Below are positions 51,863 to 61,851 of a stretch of 64,000 bases of DNA, piece after piece; positions within the stretch are counted from its first letter, which is position 1; the number at the start of each line of letters is the position of its first letter. Under the pieces are notes generated by a model that was not told where the DNA came from, ran no database searches, and saw only the letters and a list, made by a program, of their open reading frames with translations. Made by a program: the position numbers and the translations under genes. Origin of the DNA: DATKEJ01 sp963768715 (GTDB lineage: Bacteria > Bacteroidota > Rhodothermia > Rhodothermales > DATKEJ01); assembly GCA_963768715.1 (NCBI GenBank), contig CAVYJC010000003.1, positions 310,001 to 374,000 on the forward strand, written 5' to 3'.

Positions 51863-54394
51863 CTCGTCTTCATCGTCGACGACGAGGCTCGCGACGTCGG
51901 CAATCTCGTCATGCCCGCCGAGGTTGATAAGCTTGACGCCCTGGGTATTACGACCGAGGGTCGAAATACTGCTTACGTCCATTCGAATCATGATCCCCGC
52001 AACCGTGATGATCATGAGATCGGCCTCCTCCTGAACGCCCTTGACGGCGACGAGTGGGCCGGTCCGTTCGGTCGCTTTCAGCGTGAGAACGCCTTTGCCG
52101 CCCCTGCCCTGCAGCGGGTAATCGCCTATCAGCGTCCGCTTGCCATATCCGTTCGAAGAAACGGCGAGGACGTCGGCCTCGTCCTCGTTAATGACGATCA
52201 TTCCGACGACCGACTCTTTGGGTCCGATGCGCATTCCGCGCACGCCGTGGGTATTGCGGCCCATGGGTCGCGCGTCTTGTTCATGAAAGCGGATCGCGCG
52301 ACCGCGGGACGATGCCAGAACGACGTTTGCGTTCCCGTCTGTCAGGTGTGCTTCGAGAAGCTGGTCGCCATCGTTGATCGAAATGGCAATGATGCCGTCG
52401 ACGCGAGGCCGTGAGAACGCAGACAGCGGCGTCTTCTTGACGGTTCCCTTCTTGGTGGCCATCAGAACGTAGTGGCTTTCTCCAAAATCGGGGTCGGTAA
52501 AGTCAACTTTCTTGACGGCGAGCACCGCACGAACGCGGTCTTCCTGATCGATCTGGATGAGGTTACGCAGCGAGCGTCCCTTTCCTGTTCTTTCGCCTTC
52601 CGGAATCTCGAAGACGCGCAGCCAGTAGCACTGGCCGTGATCCGTAAAGAAAAGCAGGTAGTCGTGGTTTGACGAGACGAACAGCTGCTCGACAAAGTCC
52701 TCGTCGCGCGTTCCGGTTGCCCGCAGGCCGCGTCCGCCCCGCCCCTGTTGGCGATACGTGACGACAGACGTCCGTTTCACGAGACCCTGGTGCGTGACGG
52801 TGACGACGACCTGTTCATCCTCGATCAGATCCTCGACGGCGAGCATGTCTCCGCCCGTGTAGTCGATTTCGGTTCTGCGTTCGTCGTCGTAGCGCCTTTT
52901 TATCTCAAGGAGTTCGTCCTTGATGATCTGCATCCGCATTTGCTTGTCGGCAAGAATGCCTCGCAGCGTCTCGATCTGTTTGAGGATCTCGGTATGCTCA
53001 TCTTCGATCTTCTGTCGCTCGAGCGCCGTCAGACGCTGAAGACGGAGATCAAGAATGGCGCGCGCCTGGGCCTCCGAGAGCGAGAAGAGTGACGCGTCGG
53101 TGTTCGGCAGCCCGAATCGATCCCTCATCTCAGGCGTCAGGGCCGAGGGAAGTACGCCGACCATCAGATTCTCGCGCGCCTCGTCGGGATTCGCCGAGTA
53201 ACGGATGATCGAAATGACGGCATCCAGGTGATCCAGCGCGATACTCAGGCCTTCGAGGATGTGCGCGCGTTCCTCCGCCTTATTGAGCTCGAACTCCGTC
53301 CGCCGGACGACAACCTCGTGGCGGTGATCGACGTAATGGCCGATCGCTTCAACAAGCTTGAGCGTGTGTGGCCGGCCGTCAACCAGCGCGACCATGTTCA
53401 CGCCGAAGGTCTGTTGGAGCTGGGTGTATTTGTAGAGCTGGTTCTGGACGACCAGGGGAACGGCGTCCCGCTTGAGCTCGATCACGATCCGCATGCCGCG
53501 GCGATCGCTCTCATCCCTGAGGTCCGAAATCCCTTCGATCCGCTTTTCACGTACAAGAGAGGCGATCTTCTCGATCGTGGACGCCTTGTTCACTTGATAC
53601 GGAATCTCGGTCACGATGAGCGACTGGCGTCCGCCCGAAAGTTCTTCCTCGTGAATCTTCGCCCGGAGAATGACGCGCCCGCGACCCGTCTCGTAGGCGT
53701 CCTTTACACCGGCGTAGCCGTAGATTATGCCCCCTGTAGGGAAATCGGGCGCCGGGAGATGCTGCATGATCTCCTCGGTCTCGATGGCGGGATTGTCGAT
53801 GTAGGCGACGATGGCGTTGACGAGCTCGCCAAGATTGTGCGGAGGAATGTTCGTCGCCATCCCGACGGCGATCCCGCTGGCGCCGTTCATCAGCAGATTT
53901 GGAGTCGCAGCCGGGAGCACGCTCGGCTCGTTCAGCGACTCGTCGAAGTTCGGCGTGAAATCGACAGTGTTCTTCTCGAGGTCCTGCAGGAGTTCCTGCG
54001 AAATGCGGGTGAGACGCGCCTCGGTATATCGCATGGCCGCAGCCGAGTCGCCGTCGATCGATCCGAAGTTTCCCTGGCCGCCGACAAGCGGATACCGCAT
54101 GGAAAAATCCTGCGCCATCCGAACCATCCCGTCATATACAGCCGAGTCTCCGTGCGGGTGATACTTTCCGAGCACTTCCCCGACGATCCGGGCGCTCTTC
54201 TTGTAGGGACGCGTCGGACCGAGATCCAACTCGCTCATTCCGTACAGAATCCGGCGCTGCACCGGCTTTAATCCGTCGCGGACGTCGGGCAGGGCACGAC
54301 TGACAATGACCGACATCGAGTAGTCGATGTACGAGGACCTCATTTCGTCCTCGATGTCGATCAGAATGATGCCATTCTGCTGGTCTTCAGCCAT
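51839..54394 (-). CDS. gyrA: DNA gyrase subunit A
   Basis: 851 residues as read. The catalytic tyrosine lies in AAMRYTEARLT (about 123), and the quinolone-region residues S84 and D88 in HPHGDSAVYD are wild-type. The C-terminal propeller has GyrA-box-like QGRGGRGL and QGRGGKG motifs. The open frame ends in KRRYRRR after a probable one-base insertion that removes the acidic tail described separately. GyrA cuts and rejoins DNA for negative supercoiling; gyrB is not in the window. Confidence 0.95.
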   Translation of the reverse strand: MAEDQQNGIILIDIEDEMRSSYIDYSMSVIVSRALPDVRDGLKPVQRRILYGMSELDLGPTRPYKKSARIVGEVLGKYHPHGDSAVYDGMVRMAQDFSMRYPLVGGQGNFGSIDGDSAAAMRYTEARLTRISQELLQDLEKNTVDFTPNFDESLNEPSVLPAATPNLLMNGASGIAVGMATNIPPHNLGELVNAIVAYIDNPAIETEEIMQHLPAPDFPTGGIIYGYAGVKDAYETGRGRVILRAKIHEEELSGGRQSLIVTEIPYQVNKASTIEKIASLVREKRIEGISDLRDESDRRGMRIVIELKRDAVPLVVQNQLYKYTQLQQTFGVNMVALVDGRPHTLKLVEAIGHYVDHRHEVVVRRTEFELNKAEERAHILEGLSIALDHLDAVISIIRYSANPDEARENLMVGVLPSALTPEMRDRFGLPNTDASLFSLSEAQARAILDLRLQRLTALERQKIEDEHTEILKQIETLRGILADKQMRMQIIKDELLEIKRRYDDERRTEIDYTGGDMLAVEDLIEDEQVVVTVTHQGLVKRTSVVTYRQQGRGGRGLRATGTRDEDFVEQLFVSSNHDYLLFFTDHGQCYWLRVFEIPEGERTGKGRSLRNLIQIDQEDRVRAVLAVKKVDFTDPDFGESHYVLMATKKGTVKKTPLSAFSRPRVDGIIAISINDGDQLLEAHLTDGNANVVLASSRGRAIRFHEQDARPMGRNTHGVRGMRIGPKESVVGMIVINEDEADVLAVSSNGYGKRTLIGDYPLQGRGGKGVLTLKATERTGPLVAVKGVQEEADLMIITVAGIMIRMDVSSISTLGRNTQGVKLINLGGHDEIADVASLVVDDEDEKRRYRRR

Positions 54395-54535
54395 GCAGTC
54401 AAGTAGGTGGTTCTAGCTTCACGAGCCCATCTGATGTGCTCTCAAACACCACGTTTAGGACGGGATCACAAAATACGAAATTCGACCGAGATTAGGTACA
54501 TGTTTACTACCCTGTTCAAGGCGAATTCTAAAGAC

Positions 54536-54570
54536 GTCCGTAGTCCGTAGTCCGTGGTCCGTGGTCCAGA
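54536..54570. repeat. Heptamer array upstream of gyrA, GTCCGTA/GTCCGTG
   Basis: Five 7-bp units (GTCCGTA twice, GTCCGTG twice, GTCCAGA). It lies in the 284 bp gap 54395-54678 between the gyrA start and the end of the transglycosylase gene; nothing else is recognisable in that gap. Confidence 0.85.
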
Positions 54571-54678
54571 GTGATGATTACAATCGAAGGGGCTTTGTCG
54601 CAAGATGAAGTGAGCCGGAATCCGTCACGCCAAATATCCTGGCGACGCAGCACGTAGTACAGGGAACCACGGATGTCG

Positions 54679-56592
54679 CTACCGACTCACGGTAAGGACC
54701 TGCCCGACCTGTATCCGATCGGATCTGAGGCCGTTCCAACTCTTGATGCGACCGACGCTCGTCCCGTATTTGCTTGCGATTGCCGAGAGCGTTTCGCCGC
54801 GACGCACCTTGTGCTTCGAAGCTGGTGCGTTTCCGGAGTAAATCGTCAGGACTTGACCGGAGCGGATCCGGCTGCTGCGCAGATTATTCCATTTCCTGAG
54901 ATTCGAGATCGAAGTACGATACTTTGATGCAATGCCGGAGAGTGTGTCACCCGATCTGATGCGATAACGGATCCGATTCCCGCTCCCGGAAGACGACGAG
55001 CTGGACGAGCTCCCGTTGATTTCCCTTGCACGCTTCTGGCTTCTGACGGCAACGGTCTTGATGTTGTCACCCGGACCCGCCTTGGAGCCGTCGATAGACA
55101 GAACAGCGACTGGATCGATCGACGGCTGTCGATACCGAACGCTTCCCGATCCCTTCTCGAACATCTCCACGGAACTCTTGCTGTTGTAGGGCGATACCGG
55201 TATCTGAAGCTGCTGGCCTACGTCGATCGTGTTGTTAGCAAGCCCGTTCGCATTCCGCAGCTCACTTAGTGAGACACCATTCACACGGGCAATGTGTCCC
55301 AATGTCTCTCCGTGCTTGACGGTGTGAACGAGATCAAGCTTGCCGTCATTCGCAGCGAGCCAATCCTCGTACGCCGCGATGAAGCGATTGCCGGTCTGAT
55401 ACGGCAGACGCAGCATGTACGGCTTGACGGACGGCGGAACGTAGTCGGTTCTGATCTCCGGGTTGAGCGTCTTGATCGCCTCGACGTCGACCCCACTCAT
55501 CTGAGCGACTTGCTCCAGCGGCAACAAGTGATGCACGGCGACGCGATCGAATTCGTAACGGGGTCCAGGTTCGACGTCCTTCAGATCGAATGCATTCTGG
55601 TGCGACATGACGATGGCAGCCGCCATGAACATGGGCACGTAGGCGCGTGTCTCGCGCGGCAGATATCGGTAAACGTCCCAGAAAGTCGGTTCCTTTCCGG
55701 TGGCGCGCTGGACGCGTCGAATGGCGCGTTTGACCCTGCCAGGACTGCAGTTATAACCCGCCAGCGCCAGTGGCCAGTCGTGATTGAACAACTCGTAAAG
55801 ATCCTTCAAATGCCGTGCTGCGGCCCGGGTGGCTTTCTCCGGATCCAAGCGCTCGTCGACCCAGCCATTGACCTCGAGTCCGTAGAGTCGCCCGGTGGCG
55901 GAAATGAACTGCCACATGCCGGCCGCCCGCGCCCAGCTTCTGGCTCGCGGCTCCAAACCGCTCTCGATCAACGCCAGATACTTGAGTTCTTCAGGTGCCC
56001 CTTCCTGCTCCATGATCGACTCGATCATCGGGAAGTATGTCTCGGCGCGTGCGCGCCAGCGATTCACAGTCTTATCCTGCTTGCGCATCAAATAGACGAT
56101 GCTGCGCTCTACCAGGCTGTTATGGACAATGGGAATGGATGTCGAGATCTCGGGTAGGTCGGTAATAAGCAGATCCTCGACGAGATCGTCGCTCTCGAGA
56201 GAAGCAAAAAGGCTGTCACGGACGGAGAAAATGCTCCCGTACTGTGTCGAAAACGTGTCGACTTGGCCGTAGTAGCCTTGATATTCCGTCACCACGCTCC
56301 GATAAAGCTCTCTAAACCTCGGGCGTTCGGCCACAGGCTTGTCCAGCAAATCAGACATCAGCTGCATCGCCGTGTCGAGCTGCATTTCGTAGCGGGAGTA
56401 ATCACCAAATGCCGCGGCTTCCAGAGCATTTCCCTGGTGGTCGTAGATATGCGACATCGTCAGCAGGTTCTCGTCGGAATCGACGAACTCCTCCCACGGT
56501 TGCGTCACGTCGGCAGCATCCGACTGCGCCACGGCGTTAACCGCAGCGACCAGACAGAACAGTGCTGTAAAAGTTAGATGTCGGATGGTCAC
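54679..56592 (-). CDS. Membrane-bound lytic murein transglycosylase, MltD-like
   Basis: 637 residues with a signal peptide (MTIRHLTFTALFCLVAAVNA). An SLT domain has the catalytic glutamate in YLALIESGLEPRARS (about 210) and the GMWQFISATGRLYGL core. Three LysM domains follow, at about 415-458 (VKHGETLGHIARVNGVSLSE), 545-590 (RIRSGDTLSGIASKYRTS) and 594-637 (KVRRGETLSAIASKYGTS). A serine-rich linker (SSSSSSSGSGN) separates the first from the others. It cleaves peptidoglycan to anhydro-muropeptides. Confidence 0.93.
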   Translation of the reverse strand: MTIRHLTFTALFCLVAAVNAVAQSDAADVTQPWEEFVDSDENLLTMSHIYDHQGNALEAAAFGDYSRYEMQLDTAMQLMSDLLDKPVAERPRFRELYRSVVTEYQGYYGQVDTFSTQYGSIFSVRDSLFASLESDDLVEDLLITDLPEISTSIPIVHNSLVERSIVYLMRKQDKTVNRWRARAETYFPMIESIMEQEGAPEELKYLALIESGLEPRARSWARAAGMWQFISATGRLYGLEVNGWVDERLDPEKATRAAARHLKDLYELFNHDWPLALAGYNCSPGRVKRAIRRVQRATGKEPTFWDVYRYLPRETRAYVPMFMAAAIVMSHQNAFDLKDVEPGPRYEFDRVAVHHLLPLEQVAQMSGVDVEAIKTLNPEIRTDYVPPSVKPYMLRLPYQTGNRFIAAYEDWLAANDGKLDLVHTVKHGETLGHIARVNGVSLSELRNANGLANNTIDVGQQLQIPVSPYNSKSSVEMFEKGSGSVRYRQPSIDPVAVLSIDGSKAGPGDNIKTVAVRSQKRAREINGSSSSSSSSGSGNRIRYRIRSGDTLSGIASKYRTSISNLRKWNNLRSSRIRSGQVLTIYSGNAPASKHKVRRGETLSAIASKYGTSVGRIKSWNGLRSDRIQVGQVLTVSR

Positions 56593-56736
56593 CTATAGCC
56601 TCCCTTCAGAGTACTGGCCACTCTGCTTAAACGAAGTTCTACGATACGCAACGTCATACTGGAAAGCAAGATGTCTCGGCTTCTAATTGCATTAGCTAAA
56701 GATATGAAAGCTGGCGGTTTAGCAGTACAAGGAACC

Positions 56737-58287
56737 CTACAGGGGAATATTGCCGTGCTTCTTGCGGGGGTTTTCGGCAACTTTGTTTCGGAGCATGGCC
56801 AGCGCACGAATGAGCGTGCGCCTCGTCTCCCTGGGATGAATGACATTGTCGACAAATCCGCGCTCGGCTGCGACATATGGATTTGCGAAATGGTCGCGGT
56901 ATTCCTCCACGAACCGATCTTCGGTGGCTTCAGGATCGTCCGCCTCCCGAATCTGCTTCCGGTAGATGATTTCGACGGCACCCTTGGGACCCATGACGGC
57001 AATTTCAGCCGTCGGCCAGGCAAGGTTGAGATCACCTCGGATATGCTTCGAATTCATCACGTCGTAAGCACCGCCGTACGCCTTTCGGGTAATGACGGTA
57101 ATCCTCGGCACCGTAGCCTCACAAAATGCATACAAAAGTTTGGCGCCATGACGAATGATGCCTCGCCACTCCTGCTCGGTGCCCGGCAGAAATCCCGGAA
57201 CGTCTTCAAAAACGAGGAGAGGAATGTTGAATGCATCGCAGAACCTGACGAACCGGGCACCCTTTACGGAGGCGTCGATGTCCAGAACGCCCGCCAGGAC
57301 TGCCGGCTGATTCGCGACAATGCCGACCGTGCGTCCTGCCATGCGCGCGAAACCGACAAGGATGTTGCCCGCGTAACCGGCGTGTACCTCGAAGAAGCTT
57401 CCGCGGTCTACGATGCCACCGATGACTTCGTGCATGTCATAAGGCTTGTTCGGATTTGCCGGGACGAGGCGATCGAGGGCGGTGTCTTCTCGATCTTCAG
57501 GGTCATCGGTCGGCACAACCGGGGGCGCCTCTTCACAATTCTGGGGAAGGTAGGATAGCAGATCACGCAATCGGACGAGGCACGCGGCCTCGTTGTCACA
57601 TGTAAAATGAGCCACCCCGCTCTTCGAAGCATGCGTATGGGCGCCGCCGAGTTCCTCGTACGTCACCTCCTCGTGGGTCACGGTCTTCACAACGTTCGGG
57701 CCGGTGACGAACATGTAGGAAGTTCCCTCGACCATGAACACGAAGTCTGTGATCGCCGGACTGTAGACGGCTCCTCCGGCGCAGGGCCCCATTACCGCCG
57801 AGATCTGCGGCACGACCCCCGAGGCGAGCGTGTTCAAAAGAAAGATATCCGCGTAACCGCCGAGCGAGGCGACGCCTTCCTGGATACGTGCGCCGCCCGA
57901 GTCGTTGAGTCCGATGACCGGCGCCCCGTTTTCCATCGCAAGCTTCATCACGCGAACAATCTTTTCCGCGTGGGTTTCAGACAGGGATCCGCCGAAAACC
58001 GTAAAGTCCTGACTGAAGACGTAAACGAGCCTTCCGTTTACTTTGCCGTAGCCCGTAATCACCCCATCCCCGTACGGCCGGTTCTCGTCGAGACCGAAGT
58101 CTCGCGAGCGGTGACGGACAAAGGCGCCCATTTCTTCGAAGGATCCAGGATCGAGAAGCAAATCCAGACGTTCGCGCGCCGTGAGTTTGCCCTTTTCGTG
58201 CTGCTTATCGACACGTTCCGGACCACCGCCTTTGAGTGCTTCGGCTCGCAGTTTGTCGAGTCTTGCGGCGGGGTCTTCCTTCGACAT
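56737..58287 (-). CDS. Acyl-CoA carboxylase beta (carboxyltransferase) subunit, propionyl-CoA type
   Basis: 516 residues of the propionyl-CoA/methylcrotonyl-CoA carboxylase beta family. It has the two crotonase-like halves: SPAITDFVFMVEGTSYMFVT, GGARIQEGVASLGGYADIF, and VPGFLPGTEQEWRGIIRHGA with YGGAYDVMNSKHIRGDLN. The N-terminal DPAARLDKLRAEALKGGG is typical. It moves a carboxyl group from biotin to an acyl-CoA, most likely propionyl-CoA. The biotinylated alpha subunit is not nearby. The next gene starts 16 bp upstream on the same strand. Confidence 0.92.
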   Translation of the reverse strand: MSKEDPAARLDKLRAEALKGGGPERVDKQHEKGKLTARERLDLLLDPGSFEEMGAFVRHRSRDFGLDENRPYGDGVITGYGKVNGRLVYVFSQDFTVFGGSLSETHAEKIVRVMKLAMENGAPVIGLNDSGGARIQEGVASLGGYADIFLLNTLASGVVPQISAVMGPCAGGAVYSPAITDFVFMVEGTSYMFVTGPNVVKTVTHEEVTYEELGGAHTHASKSGVAHFTCDNEAACLVRLRDLLSYLPQNCEEAPPVVPTDDPEDREDTALDRLVPANPNKPYDMHEVIGGIVDRGSFFEVHAGYAGNILVGFARMAGRTVGIVANQPAVLAGVLDIDASVKGARFVRFCDAFNIPLLVFEDVPGFLPGTEQEWRGIIRHGAKLLYAFCEATVPRITVITRKAYGGAYDVMNSKHIRGDLNLAWPTAEIAVMGPKGAVEIIYRKQIREADDPEATEDRFVEEYRDHFANPYVAAERGFVDNVIHPRETRRTLIRALAMLRNKVAENPRKKHGNIPL

Positions 58288-58303
58288 GGCGGTGGTGATC
58301 CTT

Positions 58304-59743
58304 CTACCTGAATCGCGCCTCGACGGCGTTGGTGAAGTCTACTGCAGGTCGACTGTAAATATCGACGCCGTGGCGCTCAAATACCTCGGTAGCGATAATC
58401 CCAGAGGCCTCGTTCCAATCATCCGCGTCAGCAAGAAGGTCGATTACAATCTTCCAGTGTGTCCGGTCGCTGCCGAAAAGATGGTTGATGAACCATGCAC
58501 GCTGGACGGCATTCAGGCGACCTAACACGCGCTGCTCCAGATCAGTGGGCTCGGAGGCGGAATTCGGCGATGCCGGGGCGGACGATGCCGGGGCAGGCGC
58601 TCGAAACTTGGTCCACCTCGGAACGCTCTCGCCGGAAGGGCGACGATCGACCGGCTCGGGTTCGCTTGGCCGGACCCCGTCGCCGCTCGTTTCGATACCG
58701 ACGACATCTGGAACGGGAGCGCTCTGTCCGATCTTGCCCGCACCGTCCGCCTGGTCTTCGCTCGGCACCTTTGCCGGGTCATCGACGCTCAAAGGACCGC
58801 TGACAGGTCTGCTGCGATCGGGCACCGATTCGTTGGCGCCGTTACCGCCGGCGAACTGCATCCACCGCGGCACGACCGACGGCTTGCTGTCGCGATGCAT
58901 ATCGTTACGGACGACGCGCGTACCCGGAACGCGCTGAGCCGGCTCGATTTCCACCTCAGGCTCCGGTTGCTCGATAACAGGTTCGGGCTGCTCACCGGTC
59001 AGGATACGAAGCGCCTCGACGTCGAGAGCATACTCTCCCTTGACCGATTCCAACGCCTCCAGTCTTCGAACGATCTCTTCCGAGTCCTTCGCTGTAAAAA
59101 AGGCCTTCAGAAGCCCCGTAGGTATTGAGACGTCGGCATTCTCGTCCTCACAAACCACGGCTGCGATTTCGTACAGCGGCGCAAGGTGTTCGGCCCAGTC
59201 GTCGGATTCAAAATCCACGACGAGCGACCGATCTCCTTTGAGCACAAGCGCCCGCAAATCCTCGGGACCCATCTCGGCAAGTCCCTTTTGGTCGAGATAC
59301 CCGGCGATGATTTCCCGCAGCGCCTTGTGTGTCCCGAAATATCCGAGACGCTCTCGAATGCGACCGACCGGCAAAGGCTTGTCCGAATCTCCAAAAACGA
59401 AAGAAACCAGACCGGTCGCGGGGTCGGCAATAAACGTAACGACGAACTGAACGCCCCGCTCGAGCGAAGATTCCCATGCAGATTGCGGATATCTCGCTGT
59501 CGCGGTGAGCGCCTTGCGATACGATTCGAGTGCCGAGCGGACATCTGAGGCATCCGCGTCGAACCACTCGCTCTCAACGGAAAACTCAATACGAGCTGCC
59601 CGTCGTTTCAAGGCGTGCCCGAGGAAATAACCGACAGCCGGCGGCATTTGTGGAGATCTCAGATCCTCAGCGTTGTACGCTCTCTCAGCCGGAAACCGTG
59701 CGGACAGAGCGCGCTGAACATCCGAGATCCAGGTACCAAACAT
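58304..59743 (-). CDS. Conserved-looking protein of unknown function
   Basis: 479 residues with no family that I can name. An ordered N-terminal part (about 1-240) has a mixed alpha/beta pattern, for example KGDRSLVVDFESDDWAEHL. A long Pro-, Glu- and Ser-rich linker follows, then an ordered C-terminal helical part (LEQRVLGRLNAVQRAWFINH). The linker contains two near copies of a short motif, VVPRWMQF and SVPRWTKF. It has no signal peptide or membrane helix. It is 16 bp from the carboxylase gene on the same strand and may be co-transcribed. The function is open. Confidence 0.7.
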   Translation of the reverse strand: MFGTWISDVQRALSARFPAERAYNAEDLRSPQMPPAVGYFLGHALKRRAARIEFSVESEWFDADASDVRSALESYRKALTATARYPQSAWESSLERGVQFVVTFIADPATGLVSFVFGDSDKPLPVGRIRERLGYFGTHKALREIIAGYLDQKGLAEMGPEDLRALVLKGDRSLVVDFESDDWAEHLAPLYEIAAVVCEDENADVSIPTGLLKAFFTAKDSEEIVRRLEALESVKGEYALDVEALRILTGEQPEPVIEQPEPEVEIEPAQRVPGTRVVRNDMHRDSKPSVVPRWMQFAGGNGANESVPDRSRPVSGPLSVDDPAKVPSEDQADGAGKIGQSAPVPDVVGIETSGDGVRPSEPEPVDRRPSGESVPRWTKFRAPAPASSAPASPNSASEPTDLEQRVLGRLNAVQRAWFINHLFGSDRTHWKIVIDLLADADDWNEASGIIATEVFERHGVDIYSRPAVDFTNAVEARFR

Positions 59744-59943
59744 TGTTGCCTCCCTTGTTTGTGACCCGGCGACCAGGGTATGTCTGTGTTGTAAGTCTGT
59801 AAGATATTAAAGCTTCTGATCAATCGCTCCAGACTCAAAGGCCCGAGCGCGACATTTTGTCTGTCGACCATAATGTCCCATTTCGGGCCGCCGGCCAACA
59901 TCCTGAGTGGAAACGACGGTGCCCCGCAGTTAGTTTGCAGGAA

Positions 59944-61851
59944 ATGCAAAAAAAGAGAGAGCACGTTAAGCCAATGGCTGCCGTCGTCGAATTCGAAACC
60001 CTGCCTGAACTCTACGACGAGCTGGAGAAATTCCACGCCGGGCACAGTCGTACGGCGCTCCGGTACAAGGATCGAACCACGCACGAATGGACGCCCATCC
60101 GATGGGAAGAACTCGCCCGACGTGTCCGCGGCATAGCTGCCTACTTGTACAAACAGGGCATTCGGAAAGGCGATCGCGTGGCGATTCTATCTGAGAATCG
60201 TCCTGAATGGACGATTCTGGAGATGGCCACACAGCGGCTCGGTGCGATCAATGTCTCGCTCTACACGTCACTCCCCGCTTCGCAGGTCGGGTACATCCTT
60301 CACGACTCGGGGGCCAGAGTGTTTGTCGTTTCGACAGGCATCCAGCTGAAGAAAGCCGAAGAGGTGTTCGGCAGCTGTCCGAACCTCGATCTCGTGGTTA
60401 CGATGAGCGAGATGAGAAAGCAGCATCCAAAGTGGGTCGTCGCCTGGGACGACGTGGAGCGCGAAGGCCTCACGCAGTATCCCGACCTGGAATCGACGAT
60501 CACTGAGATGACCGACTCAGTACGTCCGACCGACGTAGCAGCCCTCATCTATACGTCGGGAACCACGGGTACACCGAAGGGGGCGATGCTTTCTCACAGG
60601 AATTTCTGCTCGAATGCCCAAGCTGCGCTGCAAGTGGTTCCATTCGGCCCCAAAGACCATCATCTGTCGTTCCTGCCCCTCTGTCATGTCTTCGAGCGAC
60701 TTGCAGGCTATACGGCCGTCCTTGCGGCGGGTGCGGAGATCTCCTACGCGGAGAGCGTCAACACGGTGAGCCGCAATCTTCCCGAGCTGCGACCGACGGT
60801 CCTGATTGCGGTGCCGAGACTGTTCGAGCGCATTTACAACCTCGTACTCAAGTCCGTCAACGAGGGCTCAAACACAAACAAGCGCATCTTCGAATGGGCT
60901 GTCGCCGTCGGTCACGAGGCCGTCGACAGTCCAAAACCGAGCGGGTACCTGCGATTCAAGAATCGTATTGCACACCGGGTGGTATTCGAGAGACTCCACG
61001 ACCGCTTCGGGGGCAATCTGCGCTTCGCAGTCTCAGGCGGTGCGGCTCTTCCGAGTGCAATCGGTCGGTTCTTCCAGGCGGCAGGCGTGACGATCATCGA
61101 AGGCTATGGACTGACTGAAACATCGCCTGTCCTGACGATCAATCCCTACTTCGATCCGAGATATGGTACGGTTGGGCGTGTGATCCCGGGGGTTACCGTG
61201 GGGATCCAGGAACTGGAAGGAGGTCGCATCATCGCAAAATTGAGCGGTGAAGACTATCCCTCGGATCTCGCATGCGCTGAGGGAGAAATCATCGTCAAAG
61301 GCCCCAACGTGATGCTCGGGTACTGGAACAATCAGGAAGCGACCGCCGAATGCATCGACGACGACGGGTGGTTTCACACGGGGGACATAGGGCGATTTGA
61401 AGACGGGAGACTCCGGATTACCGACCGCCTGAAACACATGATCGTTTCAAAAGGAGGTAAGAACATTTATCCCGGCCCGATCGAAGACTATTTCAAATCC
61501 GTACCCTGGATCGATCAGATCATAGTAGTCGGCGAGGGTCGAGAGTTCTTGTCCGCCCTCGTTGTGCCCGACGAAGAATACCTGCAGAATCTGGCTCACG
61601 AAAAAGGCATCCATTTCGGGTCGCTGCACGAACTGTATGAGTCGAAGGAAGTCCTCGCGATCTTCGAGGACATTTTCAAAGCTCATTCAAGGGAAAGCGC
61701 CGCGCACGAGAAGATTCGAAGCTTCCGTCTGATCGACAATCCGTTCACTGTCGAAGCCGGGACCATGACACCGACCCTGAAACTGCGCCGACGCGTCATC
61801 GAAGAGAGATTCGCGGACGTCATCGACGAGATGTACGAGGGGATCGTCTAG
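59944..61851 (+). CDS. Long-chain acyl-CoA synthetase (AMP-dependent)
   Basis: About 635 residues from the ATG at 59944 (MQKKREHVKPMAAVVEFETL). It has the AMP-binding P-loop motif YTSGTTGTPKGAM (about 203-215), the substrate region GYGLTETSP and the hinge motif DDGWFHTGDIGR with the catalytic lysine region VSKGGKNIYPGPIE. The pattern matches eukaryotic-like long-chain acyl-CoA ligases (FAA/ACSL type) that activate fatty acids for beta-oxidation or lipid synthesis. An alternative start lies ten codons downstream (59974). Confidence 0.92.
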   Translation: MQKKREHVKPMAAVVEFETLPELYDELEKFHAGHSRTALRYKDRTTHEWTPIRWEELARRVRGIAAYLYKQGIRKGDRVAILSENRPEWTILEMATQRLGAINVSLYTSLPASQVGYILHDSGARVFVVSTGIQLKKAEEVFGSCPNLDLVVTMSEMRKQHPKWVVAWDDVEREGLTQYPDLESTITEMTDSVRPTDVAALIYTSGTTGTPKGAMLSHRNFCSNAQAALQVVPFGPKDHHLSFLPLCHVFERLAGYTAVLAAGAEISYAESVNTVSRNLPELRPTVLIAVPRLFERIYNLVLKSVNEGSNTNKRIFEWAVAVGHEAVDSPKPSGYLRFKNRIAHRVVFERLHDRFGGNLRFAVSGGAALPSAIGRFFQAAGVTIIEGYGLTETSPVLTINPYFDPRYGTVGRVIPGVTVGIQELEGGRIIAKLSGEDYPSDLACAEGEIIVKGPNVMLGYWNNQEATAECIDDDGWFHTGDIGRFEDGRLRITDRLKHMIVSKGGKNIYPGPIEDYFKSVPWIDQIIVVGEGREFLSALVVPDEEYLQNLAHEKGIHFGSLHELYESKEVLAIFEDIFKAHSRESAAHEKIRSFRLIDNPFTVEAGTMTPTLKLRRRVIEERFADVIDEMYEGIV

